The translations under genes and the position numbers were made by a program. The notes beneath the pieces were generated by a model that was given only the letters and a program-made list of their open reading frames with translations, searched no databases and had not been told where the DNA came from. Positions 37,804-47,123 of a DNA stretch of 64,000 bases are shown piece by piece. Source of the DNA: an uncultured Psychroserpens sp. (GTDB lineage: Bacteria; Bacteroidota; Bacteroidia; Flavobacteriales; Flavobacteriaceae). The DNA lies in NCBI GenBank assembly GCA_947488655.1, contig CANKZZ010000005.1, positions 62,001 through 126,000 on the forward strand, given 5' to 3'. Positions within the stretch are counted from its first letter, which is position 1; every line of letters starts with the position of its first letter.

Positions 37804-38208
37804 TTAAACTTTAATTTCTGCATAAGAATTTAAACTCTCATAACTATCATCTGCCAATTGACTCATTTCGTAACCTCTGTACAATTTACCATCCTTAACT
37901 TCCCAAATGGTAATAAAATGAGCAAGAGTATCTTCTTTTTCTGGTCGTTCTATTGACGTTACATAAATTGTATATCTCGCAGTTACAGTATTACCATCTA
38001 CTAGTAAATGACTTAATCTAGACTTAAATGAATGAAAAGATTTTTTTAGATCATTTAGCATATTTTCTAAGCCATTAATATCTAATTTGGTAAACCCTTT
38101 ACTACTGTGCCATCTCAATTCACAATCTTTATGATAATGGTCTAGCACACCTTCATCTCTAACTAAGTCTAAATCATAAAACGATTTAACTATTTGTTTT
38201 GCAGACAT
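37804..38208 (-). CDS. NTF2-like (SnoaL-type) protein
   Basis: A 134-residue protein with the NTF2/SnoaL fold pattern: IVKSFYDLDLV helix, LDHYHKDCELRW, a long central helix, and strands ARYTIYVTS and FITIWEVKDGKLYRGYEM. Many members are ester or polyketide cyclases or binding proteins, so the function is unassigned. Its start is directly adjacent to the stop of the LpxD-like gene, so it is the last gene of the efp-lpxD2 operon. Confidence 0.82.
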   Translation of the reverse strand: MSAKQIVKSFYDLDLVRDEGVLDHYHKDCELRWHSSKGFTKLDINGLENMLNDLKKSFHSFKSRLSHLLVDGNTVTARYTIYVTSIERPEKEDTLAHFITIWEVKDGKLYRGYEMSQLADDSYESLNSYAEIKV

Positions 38209-39144
38209 CTATTTGTTTTTTAATTTTTTTAATATTTCTGGAATCTGTCTTAAATAAGCCATTTCCTTAAATTTATCTCTCGCTTCTATTGCTGGAGAAC
38301 CAAAATAAGTAGCATTTGGTTTTGTAGAATGTCCTAATCCTGACTGTGCATAAAGAACAGTTCCCTTTGCAATTGTAATTCCGCTTTTTACTCCAACTTG
38401 TCCCCAAATAGTTACTTCATCTTCAACAACAACACAACCAGCAATACCAGTTTGAGAAGCTATTAAACACTTTTTACCAATTAGAGTATCATGCCCAATT
38501 TGAATTTGATTATCTAATTTGGAGCCCTCTCCAATTGTTGTATCTCCTGTAACACCTCTATCTATAGTACATAGCGCTCCAATATCTACATTATCTTTAA
38601 TAATAACGCGACCACCAGATTGTAATTGATCGTAACCTTCTGGTCTATTTTTATAATAAAATGCACTGGCACCTAATACTGTACCTGAGTGTATGGTTAC
38701 ATTATTACCTATAATAGCGTCATCATAAATGCTAACATTAGAATGAATAATACAATTATCACCAATAGTTACATTATTACCAATAAACGAATTAGGCTGG
38801 ATTACCGTATTTTTCCCAATTTTTGCTGTTGAGGCAATTGAATCATTAGAGGCCTCAAAAGGTTTAAAATGAAGGGTTAACTTGTTAAAATCCCTAAAAG
38901 GATCATCACTTATTAAAAGTGCTTTACCGTCTGGACAGTCAACTTTTTTATTAATTAAAACAATAGTTGCAGCACTTTCTAACGCCTTATCATAATATTT
39001 TGGATGATCTACAAAAACAATATCTCCAGGTTCTACAACATGAATCTCATTCATCCCAAAAACCGGAAAATCATCTGCACCAACATATTCGGTAGAAATA
39101 ATGTTGGCGATTTCTTTAAGTGTATGCAGTTTTGGAAACTTCAT
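38209..39144 (-). CDS. LpxD-like acyltransferase, second paralogue
   Basis: A 311-residue left-handed beta-helix protein (hexapeptide repeats in residues 105-260) with an N-terminal LpxD-type uridine-binding-like domain. The catalytic His218 (QIQIGHDT) is kept. The first segment, however, has LGASAFYYKNRPEG where LpxD (42125-43153) has the ADGFGF motif, so the acceptor pocket differs. It may N-acylate another UDP- or dTDP-amino sugar for surface glycan or lipid. It directly follows efp with no gap and precedes the NTF2-like gene. Confidence 0.8.
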   Translation of the reverse strand: MKFPKLHTLKEIANIISTEYVGADDFPVFGMNEIHVVEPGDIVFVDHPKYYDKALESAATIVLINKKVDCPDGKALLISDDPFRDFNKLTLHFKPFEASNDSIASTAKIGKNTVIQPNSFIGNNVTIGDNCIIHSNVSIYDDAIIGNNVTIHSGTVLGASAFYYKNRPEGYDQLQSGGRVIIKDNVDIGALCTIDRGVTGDTTIGEGSKLDNQIQIGHDTLIGKKCLIASQTGIAGCVVVEDEVTIWGQVGVKSGITIAKGTVLYAQSGLGHSTKPNATYFGSPAIEARDKFKEMAYLRQIPEILKKLKNK

Positions 39145-39711
39145 TTATTCTTTAACGCGTTCTTTGTAAGTTCCTTTATCTGTTTCTACTTTAATTTTAT
39201 CCCCTTCATTGATAAATAACGGTACATTTACCTCTGCTCCTGTTTCTACAGTAGCTGGTTTAGTTGCGTTTGTAGCTGTATTACCTTTTATACCTGGTTC
39301 TGTAGCTGTTACTTCTAAAATTACTGTTGCAGGCATATCTACAGATAGAGGCATGTTATCTTCAGTATTAATTTGTATTGTAACGACTTCTCCTTCTTTC
39401 ATTAAATCTGGACGATCTAATGCAGTCTCTAATAATCGTATTTGTGTATAATCAGCTTCATTCATGAAATGATAAAATTCACCATCGTGATATAAAAACT
39501 GAAATTTGTGTGTTTCTACACGAATATCTTCAATTTTATGTCCTGCTGAAAAGGTATTATCTAACACTTTACCGTTAGTGACACTCTTCATTTTTGTTCT
39601 AACAAAAGCTGGACCTTTACCTGGTTTAACGTGTAAAAATTCAATGATTTTATAAATATCATTGTTGTATTTGATACATAATCCGTTTCTAATATCTGAA
39701 GTACTTGCCAT
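39145..39711 (-). CDS. efp: Translation elongation factor P
   Basis: A 188-residue protein of normal EF-P length with three beta-barrel domains. The tip lysine that is modified in several bacteria is Lys32 in HVKPGKGPAFVRTK. EF-P relieves ribosome stalling at consecutive prolines. It sits between lpxA and the LpxD-like gene in a conserved lipid A/translation cluster; the 86-base gap to lpxA contains a TTCCGAAGAA motif (39782-39791). Confidence 0.97.
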   Translation of the reverse strand: MASTSDIRNGLCIKYNNDIYKIIEFLHVKPGKGPAFVRTKMKSVTNGKVLDNTFSAGHKIEDIRVETHKFQFLYHDGEFYHFMNEADYTQIRLLETALDRPDLMKEGEVVTIQINTEDNMPLSVDMPATVILEVTATEPGIKGNTATNATKPATVETGAEVNVPLFINEGDKIKVETDKGTYKERVKE

Positions 39712-39797
39712 TTTATTTTTATTATTAGGTTTTTGATATTGAGATGTTTACTCAATTTCAATATTGTTATTTGTTATCCTTTTCCGAAGAAAAAAGA

Positions 39798-40583
39798 TTA
39801 ATTTGATTTAAAATATCCTTTCATAATTCCACGATGTGAATTCTTAATAAACTGAAGAATTTCATCACGCTCTGGAGTTGCCTCCATCTCTGCCTCAATT
39901 AAATCTGAAGCCTGAGTATTGTTATAATTTTTTTGATATAACATTCTATATATATCTTGGATTTCTCTAATTTTTTCTGTCGTAAAGCCTCTTCGACGTA
40001 AACCTACAGAATTAATACCTACGTAAGACAATGGCTCACGACCTGCTTTTACGTAAGGTGGCACGTCTTTTCTAACTAACGAACCTCCCGTAACAAAAGC
40101 ATGGTTACCAACAGATACAAACTGATGTACAGCTGTCATACCTGCTAAAACTACGTAATCTCCTATTGTAATATGTCCTGCTAATGTACTGTTATTTGAA
40201 AATATACAATTATTACCTACTATACAATCGTGTGCGACGTGACAATAAGCCATTATTAAACAGTTATTTCCTATCACTGTTTTCATTTTATCTGTAGTAC
40301 CTCTGTTAATTGTAACACACTCTCTTATAGTAACATTATCTCCTATTACCGTAAGTGTATCTTCATCATTATATTTTAAATCTTGTGGTACTGCAGAAAT
40401 TACTGAACCTGGAAAGATATTACAGTTTTTACCAATTCTTGCACCTTCCATTATGGTAACGTTACTTCCTATCCATGTGCCTTCTCCAATGGTCACGTTA
40501 CTGTAAATAGTTGTAAAAGGCTCTATAACTACATTCTTTGCTATTTTTGCTCCAGGATGTACATATGCTAAAGGTTGGTTCAT
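39798..40583 (-). CDS. lpxA: UDP-N-acetylglucosamine acyltransferase
   Basis: A 261-residue left-handed beta-helix enzyme. The catalytic His118 is in AYCHVAHDC and the family signature GDYVVLAGMTAVHQFV is present. The C-terminal helical domain has LRRRGFTTEKIREIQDIYR. LpxA catalyses the first, reversible step of lipid A synthesis, adding 3-hydroxyacyl to UDP-GlcNAc. It follows lpxC/fabZ after 148 bases, so a second promoter is possible. Confidence 0.98.
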   Translation of the reverse strand: MNQPLAYVHPGAKIAKNVVIEPFTTIYSNVTIGEGTWIGSNVTIMEGARIGKNCNIFPGSVISAVPQDLKYNDEDTLTVIGDNVTIRECVTINRGTTDKMKTVIGNNCLIMAYCHVAHDCIVGNNCIFSNNSTLAGHITIGDYVVLAGMTAVHQFVSVGNHAFVTGGSLVRKDVPPYVKAGREPLSYVGINSVGLRRRGFTTEKIREIQDIYRMLYQKNYNNTQASDLIEAEMEATPERDEILQFIKNSHRGIMKGYFKSN

Positions 40584-40731
40584 TTTATACGCTTTATTGT
40601 TTTCATTTTAAAATGTATGTGCTAAGATATTGACAGAATATATTTACTAATTAGTCTACGCGCTTTGCTTTTACTTTTTTTAATGAATTATATTGATTTG
40701 ATTGATTTGTTAAAAATACGTCAAATATTAT

Positions 40732-42138
40732 TTATTTAACCTTAGATATCTGTGCCATTAATTCTGCCTCTGCACATAAATGTCCGTTAGCATAAGCATA
40801 TCCTTGCATATGACAAATACCACGACGTATTGGTGTTATTAAATCACACTTAAAAATAAGTGTATCTCCTGGCACTACCTTTTTCTTAAATTTCACTTTA
40901 TCAATTTTCATGAAAAAAGTTAAATAATTTTCGGGATCAGGCACAGTACTTAGAACTAATATACCTCCTGTTTGTGCCATAGCTTCAACAATTAAAACAC
41001 CTGGCATTACAGGAGCTCCTGGAAAATGACCTTTAAAGAACTCTTCGTTCATGGTTACATTTTTCATCCCAATTACATGAGAGTCTGATAATTCAAAAAC
41101 TTTATCCAATAATAGAAATGGTTGTCTATGTGGCAACATTTCCATTATTTGAATAATATCCATCAATGGTTCTTGATTTAAATCTATTTGAGGCACATTA
41201 TTGCGACGCTCATTTTTTATGATTTTTGATAACTTTTTTGCGAATTGAGTATTAATAAAATGACCAGGTTTATTGGCTATAACTTTTCCTCTAATACGAG
41301 TGCCGACTAGCGCCAAATCGCCTATAACATCTAATAATTTATGTCGTGCAGCTTCGTTAGGATGATGCAGTGTTAAATTATCTAAAATACCATTAGGTTT
41401 AATTGCAATAGAATCTTTATTAAAGGCTACTTTAAGTTTCTCCATGGTTTGAGCAGATAATTCTTTATCTACATAAACTATGGCGTTGTTAAGATCTCCA
41501 CCTTTAATAAGACCATGCTCTAACAAGGTTTCTAACTCATGTAAAAAACTAAATGTTCTTGAGTCTGAGATATCTTCTTTAAAATCACAAATATGATTTA
41601 AAGTTGCATTTTGTGTACCTAGCACCTTTGTGCCAAAATCTACCATTGTTGTTACCTGGTATTCTTTTGAAGGCATTATAATAATCTCGCTACCAGACTC
41701 TTCATCTGAGTACGAAACAACATCGTTTACAACATATTCTTCTCTAAAATCGTCTTGTTCAACAATACCTGCTTTTTCAATAGCTTCAACAAAAAACTTT
41801 GACGACCCATCCATTATTGGAGGCTCAGATGCATTAAGTTCTATAATTGCATTATCTACATCTAACCCAACTAATGCTGCGAGTACATGTTCAGAAGTTT
41901 GAATAGTAACACCATTTTTCTCTAAACACGTTCCGCGTTGCGTATTTGTAACATAATTAGCATCTGCTTCTATAACAGGTGAACCTTCTAGATCAATCCT
42001 TTTAAAAGAAAAACCATTATTTGCAGGTGCAGGACAAAATGTTATAACAACATCCTTTCCTGTATGCAATCCAACACCAGTAAGAGATATTTTTTCTCTT
42101 ATTGTTTTTTGTTTAATCTCTGTTTTAATTATTGCCAT
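40732..42138 (-). CDS. lpxC/fabZ: Fused UDP-3-O-acyl-GlcNAc deacetylase / 3-hydroxyacyl-ACP dehydratase
   Basis: A 468-residue fusion. Residues 1-310 are LpxC with zinc ligands His84 (TSEHVLAAL), His266 and Asp270 (HKLLDVIGD), and the active-site His293 (KPGHFIN). Residues 325-468 are FabZ with His371 and Glu385 in [20 protein letters not shown]. LpxC makes the committed, irreversible step of lipid A synthesis while FabZ supplies acyl chains to membrane lipid; this fusion is a known Bacteroidota trait and ties both pathways to one mRNA. It overlaps lpxD by 14 bases. Confidence 0.98.
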   Translation of the reverse strand: MAIIKTEIKQKTIREKISLTGVGLHTGKDVVITFCPAPANNGFSFKRIDLEGSPVIEADANYVTNTQRGTCLEKNGVTIQTSEHVLAALVGLDVDNAIIELNASEPPIMDGSSKFFVEAIEKAGIVEQDDFREEYVVNDVVSYSDEESGSEIIIMPSKEYQVTTMVDFGTKVLGTQNATLNHICDFKEDISDSRTFSFLHELETLLEHGLIKGGDLNNAIVYVDKELSAQTMEKLKVAFNKDSIAIKPNGILDNLTLHHPNEAARHKLLDVIGDLALVGTRIRGKVIANKPGHFINTQFAKKLSKIIKNERRNNVPQIDLNQEPLMDIIQIMEMLPHRQPFLLLDKVFELSDSHVIGMKNVTMNEEFFKGHFPGAPVMPGVLIVEAMAQTGGILVLSTVPDPENYLTFFMKIDKVKFKKKVVPGDTLIFKCDLITPIRRGICHMQGYAYANGHLCAEAELMAQISKVK

Positions 42139-43153
42139 TTATTTTTTTTTCTAAATCGTTAATGCTCTTCACAATCTTAGGTAAATTTTTAAAATGCACA
42201 TAAGATTTGCTCCAGTCTCCAAATGTAAACGAAGGAGATCCTTGCAATACTTCATTATCTTTTACGTGCCTGCCAATACCAGACTGTGCTTGTACTCTCA
42301 CATTGTTACCTATTGTAATATGACCAGCAATACCTACTTGGCCACCAATAAGGCAATTTTCTCCAATTTTAGCAGATCCAGCAACTCCTGTTTGTGCAGC
42401 TATTACTGTATTTTTGCCAATCTCAACATTGTGAGCTATTTGGATTTGATTATCTAATTTAACACCTTTTCTAATTATTGTAGAGCCTAGAGTAGCTCGA
42501 TCAATAGTTGTAGCAGCTCCTATATCTACATAATCTTCAATAACCACGTTACCTATTTGAGGTATTTTACTATACTCACCTTTTTCGTCTGGTACAAAAC
42601 CAAAACCATCTGCTCCAATTATAGCTCCAGAATTTATTACACAGTTTTCACCGATAATACAATCTGAATAAACTTTGGCTCCAGAAAAAACAATCGAGTT
42701 GTCTCCAATAGTTACATTATCTCCTATATAAGCATTAGGAAAAATTTTAACATTATCTCCTAAAATTACATTATCACTAACATAACTAAAAGCACCAATA
42801 TAAATATTGTCGCCTAATTTTGCAGAGTCTGCAATAAATGATGGCTGTTCTATACCTTGCTTATTAAGTTTTATGTGGTTGTAATACTCCAACAACTTAG
42901 AAAAAGACTGGTAAGCATCATCAACCTTTATAAGCGTGGTAGAAATATCTTTTTCTGGAGTAAAGGTTTTATTAACTATAGTAATAGAAGCCTTTGTAGA
43001 ATATATAAATGAATTATACTTAGGGTTTGCCAAAAAGGTCAAAGAGCCTTCTGTCCCTTCTTCAATTTTTGAAAGTTTAGAAACTTCAACTTCAGGATTA
43101 CCTTCGATCTCGCCATCTAAAATTCCAGCTATTTGTTGTGCTGTAAAGTTCAT
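42125..43153 (-). CDS. lpxD: UDP-3-O-acylglucosamine N-acyltransferase
   Basis: A 342-residue enzyme from the ATG at 43153 ([12 protein letters not shown]); an upstream reading to 43243 adds unrelated residues. The N-terminal uridine-binding domain is followed by hexapeptide repeats (about residues 105-295) with ADGFGF, the catalytic His241 in [11 protein letters not shown] and a C-terminal helix. It adds the second acyl chain in lipid A synthesis. Its 3' end overlaps lpxC/fabZ by 14 bases, so translation of the two is likely coupled. Confidence 0.97.
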   Translation of the reverse strand: MNFTAQQIAGILDGEIEGNPEVEVSKLSKIEEGTEGSLTFLANPKYNSFIYSTKASITIVNKTFTPEKDISTTLIKVDDAYQSFSKLLEYYNHIKLNKQGIEQPSFIADSAKLGDNIYIGAFSYVSDNVILGDNVKIFPNAYIGDNVTIGDNSIVFSGAKVYSDCIIGENCVINSGAIIGADGFGFVPDEKGEYSKIPQIGNVVIEDYVDIGAATTIDRATLGSTIIRKGVKLDNQIQIAHNVEIGKNTVIAAQTGVAGSAKIGENCLIGGQVGIAGHITIGNNVRVQAQSGIGRHVKDNEVLQGSPSFTFGDWSKSYVHFKNLPKIVKSINDLEKKINGNN

Positions 43154-43362
43154 TATCGCAAAAATAGGAAAAATGTATAAATAAAAGGTTGGTTGTGTTT
43201 CATAAAATTGGTTGACATTAAGTAATAGTATTGCTCGTATCAATTCCCAACTCTATTCATAATTAATTAAAACTACGAATGTTTTTTTCTTCGGAAATTC
43301 TAAACATATAATGTTTGCTCTTTTAAAAGAGAAATCGCGCTTAAAGAATTATAAAAAACATG

Positions 43363-44586
43363 TTACACTTTAGGGTAACAAATGTAATATTTGGTGACAG
43401 CTTTAGATAATGCTTTGATATTAAATTGATCTGAAGCCTTAGTAATATCAACTATTTTACCTGTTTTTTGTAAAATTTTAATTTTTTGAGTTTTAGCCTG
43501 ATAAGCCAGATTAGAAATTTCATCTATAAAGACAAAGTACTCAGCATCTTTTTTAGAAATATTATATTTCTCTACAAGTTTATTTATATGCTTATCTAAT
43601 GTTGAACGCTTAATAGGTTTGTTTTTAAGTTTTATTTTTAACAAATCTCTATTAATGATCATTGTGCAAAGCTCACTTAAAATAAAATCATCATGATATT
43701 GCCAATCTTTCATAGCAGATACAATATCTGTATCATCTAATCTAGAAAATGTTTCTAATGTATGTTCATCAAAGTTTTTACTTGTAATTTCATTTTGAAG
43801 AAAAAACGATAAAGCGTCACTTGCTCGTAACACTACACCTTGACGAGATAACTCTTTCGCTCTTTTTAAAACGCGTGTTAATAACTGCTCTGCAACAACA
43901 CCAGTTTTATGAAGATATACTTGCCAATACATAAAACGCCTGGCAACTAAAAACTTTTCTACACTATATATACCTTTTTCTTCTACAACTAAACGATCGT
44001 CCACAACATTTAACATGGTAATCAAACGTTCGCTATTAATGTTACCTTCTGCAACTCCTGTATAAAAACTATCACGTTTAAGATAATCTGCCCTATCCAT
44101 ATCAAATTGACTAGAAATAAGCTCACATAAAAACGGTCTGTCATATTTACCTTCAAAAATTTGAATGGCAAGCGTTAAACTTCCGTTAAATTCTATATTT
44201 AGTTTTTGCATAAAATGCATCGATATTTCTTCGTGAGAAATACCATTTACAATGCTGTGCTCCATAGCATGAGAAAAAGGACCATGACCAATATCATGCA
44301 ATAAAATAGCAATATAGAGCGCACGCTCTTCTCCTTCAGAAATCTCAACACCCTTAAAACGAAGCACATTCACAGCTTTTTGCATTAAATACATGCAACC
44401 TATAGCATGATGAAATCTTGTGTGATGCGCTCCTGGATATACAAGATATGAAAGTCCCATTTGAGAAATTCTTCTCAATCTTTGAAAATACTTATGCTCA
44501 ATTAAATCGAAAATTTCCGAATTTGGAATAGTAATAAATCCGTAAATTGGGTCGTTAAAGATTTTAAGTTTGTTACTTGTTTTCAA
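43363..44586 (-). CDS. HD-domain phosphohydrolase (SAMHD1/dGTPase-like)
   Basis: A 407-residue protein starting at TTG (the frame has a stop two codons upstream). The HD metal site is His59-His60 in TRFHHAIG and His97-Asp98 in LLHDIGHGPFSHAMEH, followed by a distal Asp in SQFDMDRADYLKRD. The layout is that of the deoxynucleotide triphosphohydrolase/SAMHD1 group. Substrate is not certain. Bacteroidota carry it in this place, divergent from porX and upstream of lpxD. Confidence 0.9.
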   Translation of the reverse strand: MKTSNKLKIFNDPIYGFITIPNSEIFDLIEHKYFQRLRRISQMGLSYLVYPGAHHTRFHHAIGCMYLMQKAVNVLRFKGVEISEGEERALYIAILLHDIGHGPFSHAMEHSIVNGISHEEISMHFMQKLNIEFNGSLTLAIQIFEGKYDRPFLCELISSQFDMDRADYLKRDSFYTGVAEGNINSERLITMLNVVDDRLVVEEKGIYSVEKFLVARRFMYWQVYLHKTGVVAEQLLTRVLKRAKELSRQGVVLRASDALSFFLQNEITSKNFDEHTLETFSRLDDTDIVSAMKDWQYHDDFILSELCTMIINRDLLKIKLKNKPIKRSTLDKHINKLVEKYNISKKDAEYFVFIDEISNLAYQAKTQKIKILQKTGKIVDITKASDQFNIKALSKAVTKYYICYPKV

Positions 44587-44622
44587 ACACTACACTTTTA
44601 CATTAATTTTAAACAAATATAC

Positions 44623-46176
44623 ATGAACACTATAAATATTCTTTGGGTTGACGACGAAATCGATCTTTTAAAGCCACATATCATCTTTTTAGAGCAAAAA
44701 CAATACAAGGTAACAACGTGTCAAAGTGGTACAGAAGCTATTGAGATTATTGACGACACTAATTTTGATATTGTGTTCTTAGATGAAAATATGCCTGGAC
44801 TTACAGGATTAGAAACTTTACACGAAATTAAAGAACGTCGAGCCAATCTTCCAGTAGTAATGATTACTAAAAGTGAAGAAGAATATATCATGGAAGAGGC
44901 TATTGGTAATAAAATAGCCGATTATTTGATAAAGCCAGTAAATCCAAATCAGATTTTATTGAGTTTAAAAAAGAATTTAGATCACTCGAGGCTCATTTCA
45001 GAAAAAACAACATCAAATTATCAGCAAGAGTTTAGAAAAATTGCGATGGATATGTCTATGGTCAATTCTTTTGAAGAATGGAGCGATCTTTACCAAAAAC
45101 TTATCTATTGGGAATTACAATTAGAAGATATTGAAGATATTGGCATGACCGAGATTTTAGAGTCTCAAAAAAATGAAGCCAATTTACAGTTTGGAAAATT
45201 TATTGAAAAAAACTACGAAGATTGGTTTGATCATAAGGTAGATGCACCAACATTATCTCACAATTTATTTAAAGAAAAAGTAGTACCAGAGATAAGTAAA
45301 GACCAGCCAACGTTATTTATTGTTATTGATAATTTACGTTACGATCAATGGAAAGCTTTTGAGCCCATAGTAAACAATTATTATAAAAAGGTCTCTGAAG
45401 AACCTTTTTACAGCATCTTACCTACCGCAACACAATATGCCAGAAATGCAATTTTCTCTGGGTTAACACCTTTAGATATGGAAAAACTTCACCCAAATCT
45501 CTGGAAAAATGATACAGATGAAGGTGGAAAAAATTTACATGAAGATGAGTTTTTACAAGGACAACTTAAGCGTTTAGGTTTACAAAATTTAAAAACCTCA
45601 TACCATAAAATCACCAATTTAAGAGCAGGGAAAAAACTTGTTGAGAATTTTAAAACACTTAAAGATAATGATCTGTCTGTTATAGTATACAACTTTGTTG
45701 ATATGCTCTCACACTCAAAGACCGAAATGGATGTAGTTAAAGAATTAGCTTCTAATGATAAAGCTTACCGCTCTCTCACAGTGAGTTGGTTTAAAAACTC
45801 ACCATTATTAGAAATGATCCAACAAGCTCAAAATCTAGGTTTTAAATTAATTCTTACAACAGATCATGGTACAATAAACGTTAAAAACCCTTCAAAGGTT
45901 ATTGGAGACAGAGATACTAGTTTAAATCTACGTTATAAAACCGGTAGAAGTTTAACGTATGAAGAGCGAGAAGTGTTAGTGGCTAAAGATCCAAAAGCCA
46001 TACATTTGCCAGCTTTAACAATGAGTAGCTCTTTTATTTTTGCAAAAAGTGATTATTTCTTAGCATATCCTAATAACTATAATCATTATGTAAGTTATTA
46101 TAGAAACACTTACCAGCATGGAGGTGTATCATTAGAAGAAATGATTATTCCTTTCGTAGTTATGAATCCAAAATAA
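44623..46176 (+). CDS. porX: T9SS regulator PorX: receiver plus PglZ domain
   Basis: A 517-residue two-domain response regulator. Residues 1-120 are a CheY-like receiver with acidic pocket Asp10-Asp11 and phospho-acceptor Asp54 (IVFLDENMPG), Thr in MITKSE and Lys in LIKPVNP. Residues 150-517 are a PglZ/alkaline-phosphatase-superfamily domain (FIVIDNLRYDQW, LTTDHGTI, YQHGGVSLEEM). PorX, with the kinase PorY and sigma factor SigP, controls type IX secretion genes in Porphyromonas; its phosphodiesterase-type domain has metal-dependent activity. The adjacent HD gene and downstream tsaE fit a usual flavobacterial neighbourhood. Confidence 0.95.
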   Translation: MNTINILWVDDEIDLLKPHIIFLEQKQYKVTTCQSGTEAIEIIDDTNFDIVFLDENMPGLTGLETLHEIKERRANLPVVMITKSEEEYIMEEAIGNKIADYLIKPVNPNQILLSLKKNLDHSRLISEKTTSNYQQEFRKIAMDMSMVNSFEEWSDLYQKLIYWELQLEDIEDIGMTEILESQKNEANLQFGKFIEKNYEDWFDHKVDAPTLSHNLFKEKVVPEISKDQPTLFIVIDNLRYDQWKAFEPIVNNYYKKVSEEPFYSILPTATQYARNAIFSGLTPLDMEKLHPNLWKNDTDEGGKNLHEDEFLQGQLKRLGLQNLKTSYHKITNLRAGKKLVENFKTLKDNDLSVIVYNFVDMLSHSKTEMDVVKELASNDKAYRSLTVSWFKNSPLLEMIQQAQNLGFKLILTTDHGTINVKNPSKVIGDRDTSLNLRYKTGRSLTYEEREVLVAKDPKAIHLPALTMSSSFIFAKSDYFLAYPNNYNHYVSYYRNTYQHGGVSLEEMIIPFVVMNPK

Positions 46177-46357
46177 ATAGGAATTTATTACTTGAAAAAA
46201 CCTTGTTTATTAATTTTTACATAGTTAAGGACCATAGGGTTGCAATCTATGTAATGCAAATATATCCGACGAAATACATAATTTTCTAGTTTTTATCAAT
46301 TATTTTAATTATTATTGCACTTTAAGTAAGGCTACAAACACGTTTGAATAATATAAG

Positions 46358-46822
46358 ATGGTAAAATTATTGGAACTAAATTATCAAATTAAGGATATTG
46401 ATGCAGTTGCTCAACAAGTTTTAGACCATATCACCTCTAAAACTATACTTTTTTATGGAGAAATGGGTGCTGGTAAAACCACACTTATTAAGTCTTTAGT
46501 GAAGTTATTGGGTAGTAATGATGAAGTAAGTAGTCCAACTTTTTCTATAGTAAATGATTATAAGGTAAGAAATGAATCTATTTATCATTTTGATTTGTAC
46601 AGAATTAATGATGAAGAAGAAGCATTAAATTTTGGTTTTGAAGACTATTTGTATACCTCAAATTGGGTATTAATAGAGTGGCCTCAAAATGCTCAAAGTT
46701 TAATGCCAGATGATACAAATATTATAGAAATTTCTCATAAAAATGAAGACTCAAGATCCCTTAAATTGAGTCAGAAACCAAATATTAACCCAGTAAAACT
46801 GCAAAAAGCAGCAAAATTTTAA
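46358..46822 (+). CDS. tsaE: tRNA threonylcarbamoyladenosine biosynthesis ATPase TsaE
   Basis: A 154-residue P-loop ATPase. The Walker A motif GEMGAGKTTLIKSL spans about residues 34-47. It is followed by SSPTFSIVNDY, YHFDLYRI and the WPQNAQ segment that ends the fold. TsaE binds TsaB-TsaD and its ATPase activity drives cycles of t6A synthesis on tRNA; tsaD is also in the window. A 181-base AT-rich leader separates it from porX, with no terminator identified between them. Confidence 0.97.
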   Translation: MVKLLELNYQIKDIDAVAQQVLDHITSKTILFYGEMGAGKTTLIKSLVKLLGSNDEVSSPTFSIVNDYKVRNESIYHFDLYRINDEEEALNFGFEDYLYTSNWVLIEWPQNAQSLMPDDTNIIEISHKNEDSRSLKLSQKPNINPVKLQKAAKF

Positions 46823-46862
46823 AAAATAACTAACAACCAAATACCGCATCATAGTTACAGAG

Positions 46863-46877
46863 TACGGAAAAACCGTA
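46863..46877. promoter_or_regulatory. 15-bp palindrome TACGG-N5-CCGTA
   Basis: TACGG and CCGTA flank AAAAA at 46863-46877, in the 157-base gap downstream of tsaE. It could be an operator for the following genes or part of a terminator pair with the hairpin at 46894-46917. The regulator is unknown. Confidence 0.35.
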
Positions 46878-46893
46878 ATTAAAAGGCGATTAT

Positions 46894-46917
46894 TGAGTGT
46901 TTTTTAACACTCGTTTT
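46894..46917 (+). terminator. Hairpin terminator after tsaE
   Basis: GAGTGTT and AACACTC form a perfect 7-bp stem with a TTTT loop, then CGTTTT. It ends the tsaE transcript before a fresh candidate promoter. Confidence 0.65.
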
Positions 46918-46942
46918 AACTATTTAATATATAGAGCATTAC

Positions 46943-46950
46943 TATATTTG
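46943..46950 (+). promoter_or_regulatory. Candidate Bacteroidota -7 element (TATATTTG)
   Basis: TATATTTG is an exact TAnnTTTG match 29 bases upstream of the ATG at 46980, directly after a terminator hairpin. Confidence 0.5.
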
Positions 46951-46979
46951 GGTAATTAATTAATTTAATCCCTTATATT

Positions 46980-47123
46980 ATGAAAACTAAAAAGTACTTA
47001 TTAGCTATTGCTATTTTCGGTGGAATGTTATTTACTGCTCATGCAACTGATTTAATCAACCTTGATGGACAAGTTAAAACCGAAATCGAAAAAAAGAAGA
47101 GAAAACTTATCAAAAACACATAA
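46980..47123 (+). CDS. Small secreted peptide overlapping the next gene
   Basis: A 47-residue ORF too short for routine prediction. It begins MKTKKYLLAIAIFGGML and has a classic signal peptide (cleavage near AHA-T). The mature part TDLINLDGQVKTEIE ends in a lysine-rich tail, KKKRKLIKNT. It is preceded by a TATATTTG element after a terminator, which argues it is real. Its last 59 bases overlap, in another frame, the membrane protein gene that begins at 47065. Function unknown. Confidence 0.55.
   Translation: MKTKKYLLAIAIFGGMLFTAHATDLINLDGQVKTEIEKKKRKLIKNT

Noticed and set aside
43154-43243. 30-codon N-terminal extension of lpxD
   Set aside because: LpxD proteins begin at MNFTAQQIA-like sequence; the extension has no homology pattern.
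46190-46270. Possible tRNA-like or RNA gene upstream of tsaE (ACATAG...CTATGT)
   Set aside because: It has a 6-bp stem with an unsuitable loop and no D- or T-arm pattern or CCA end; no tRNA signature.
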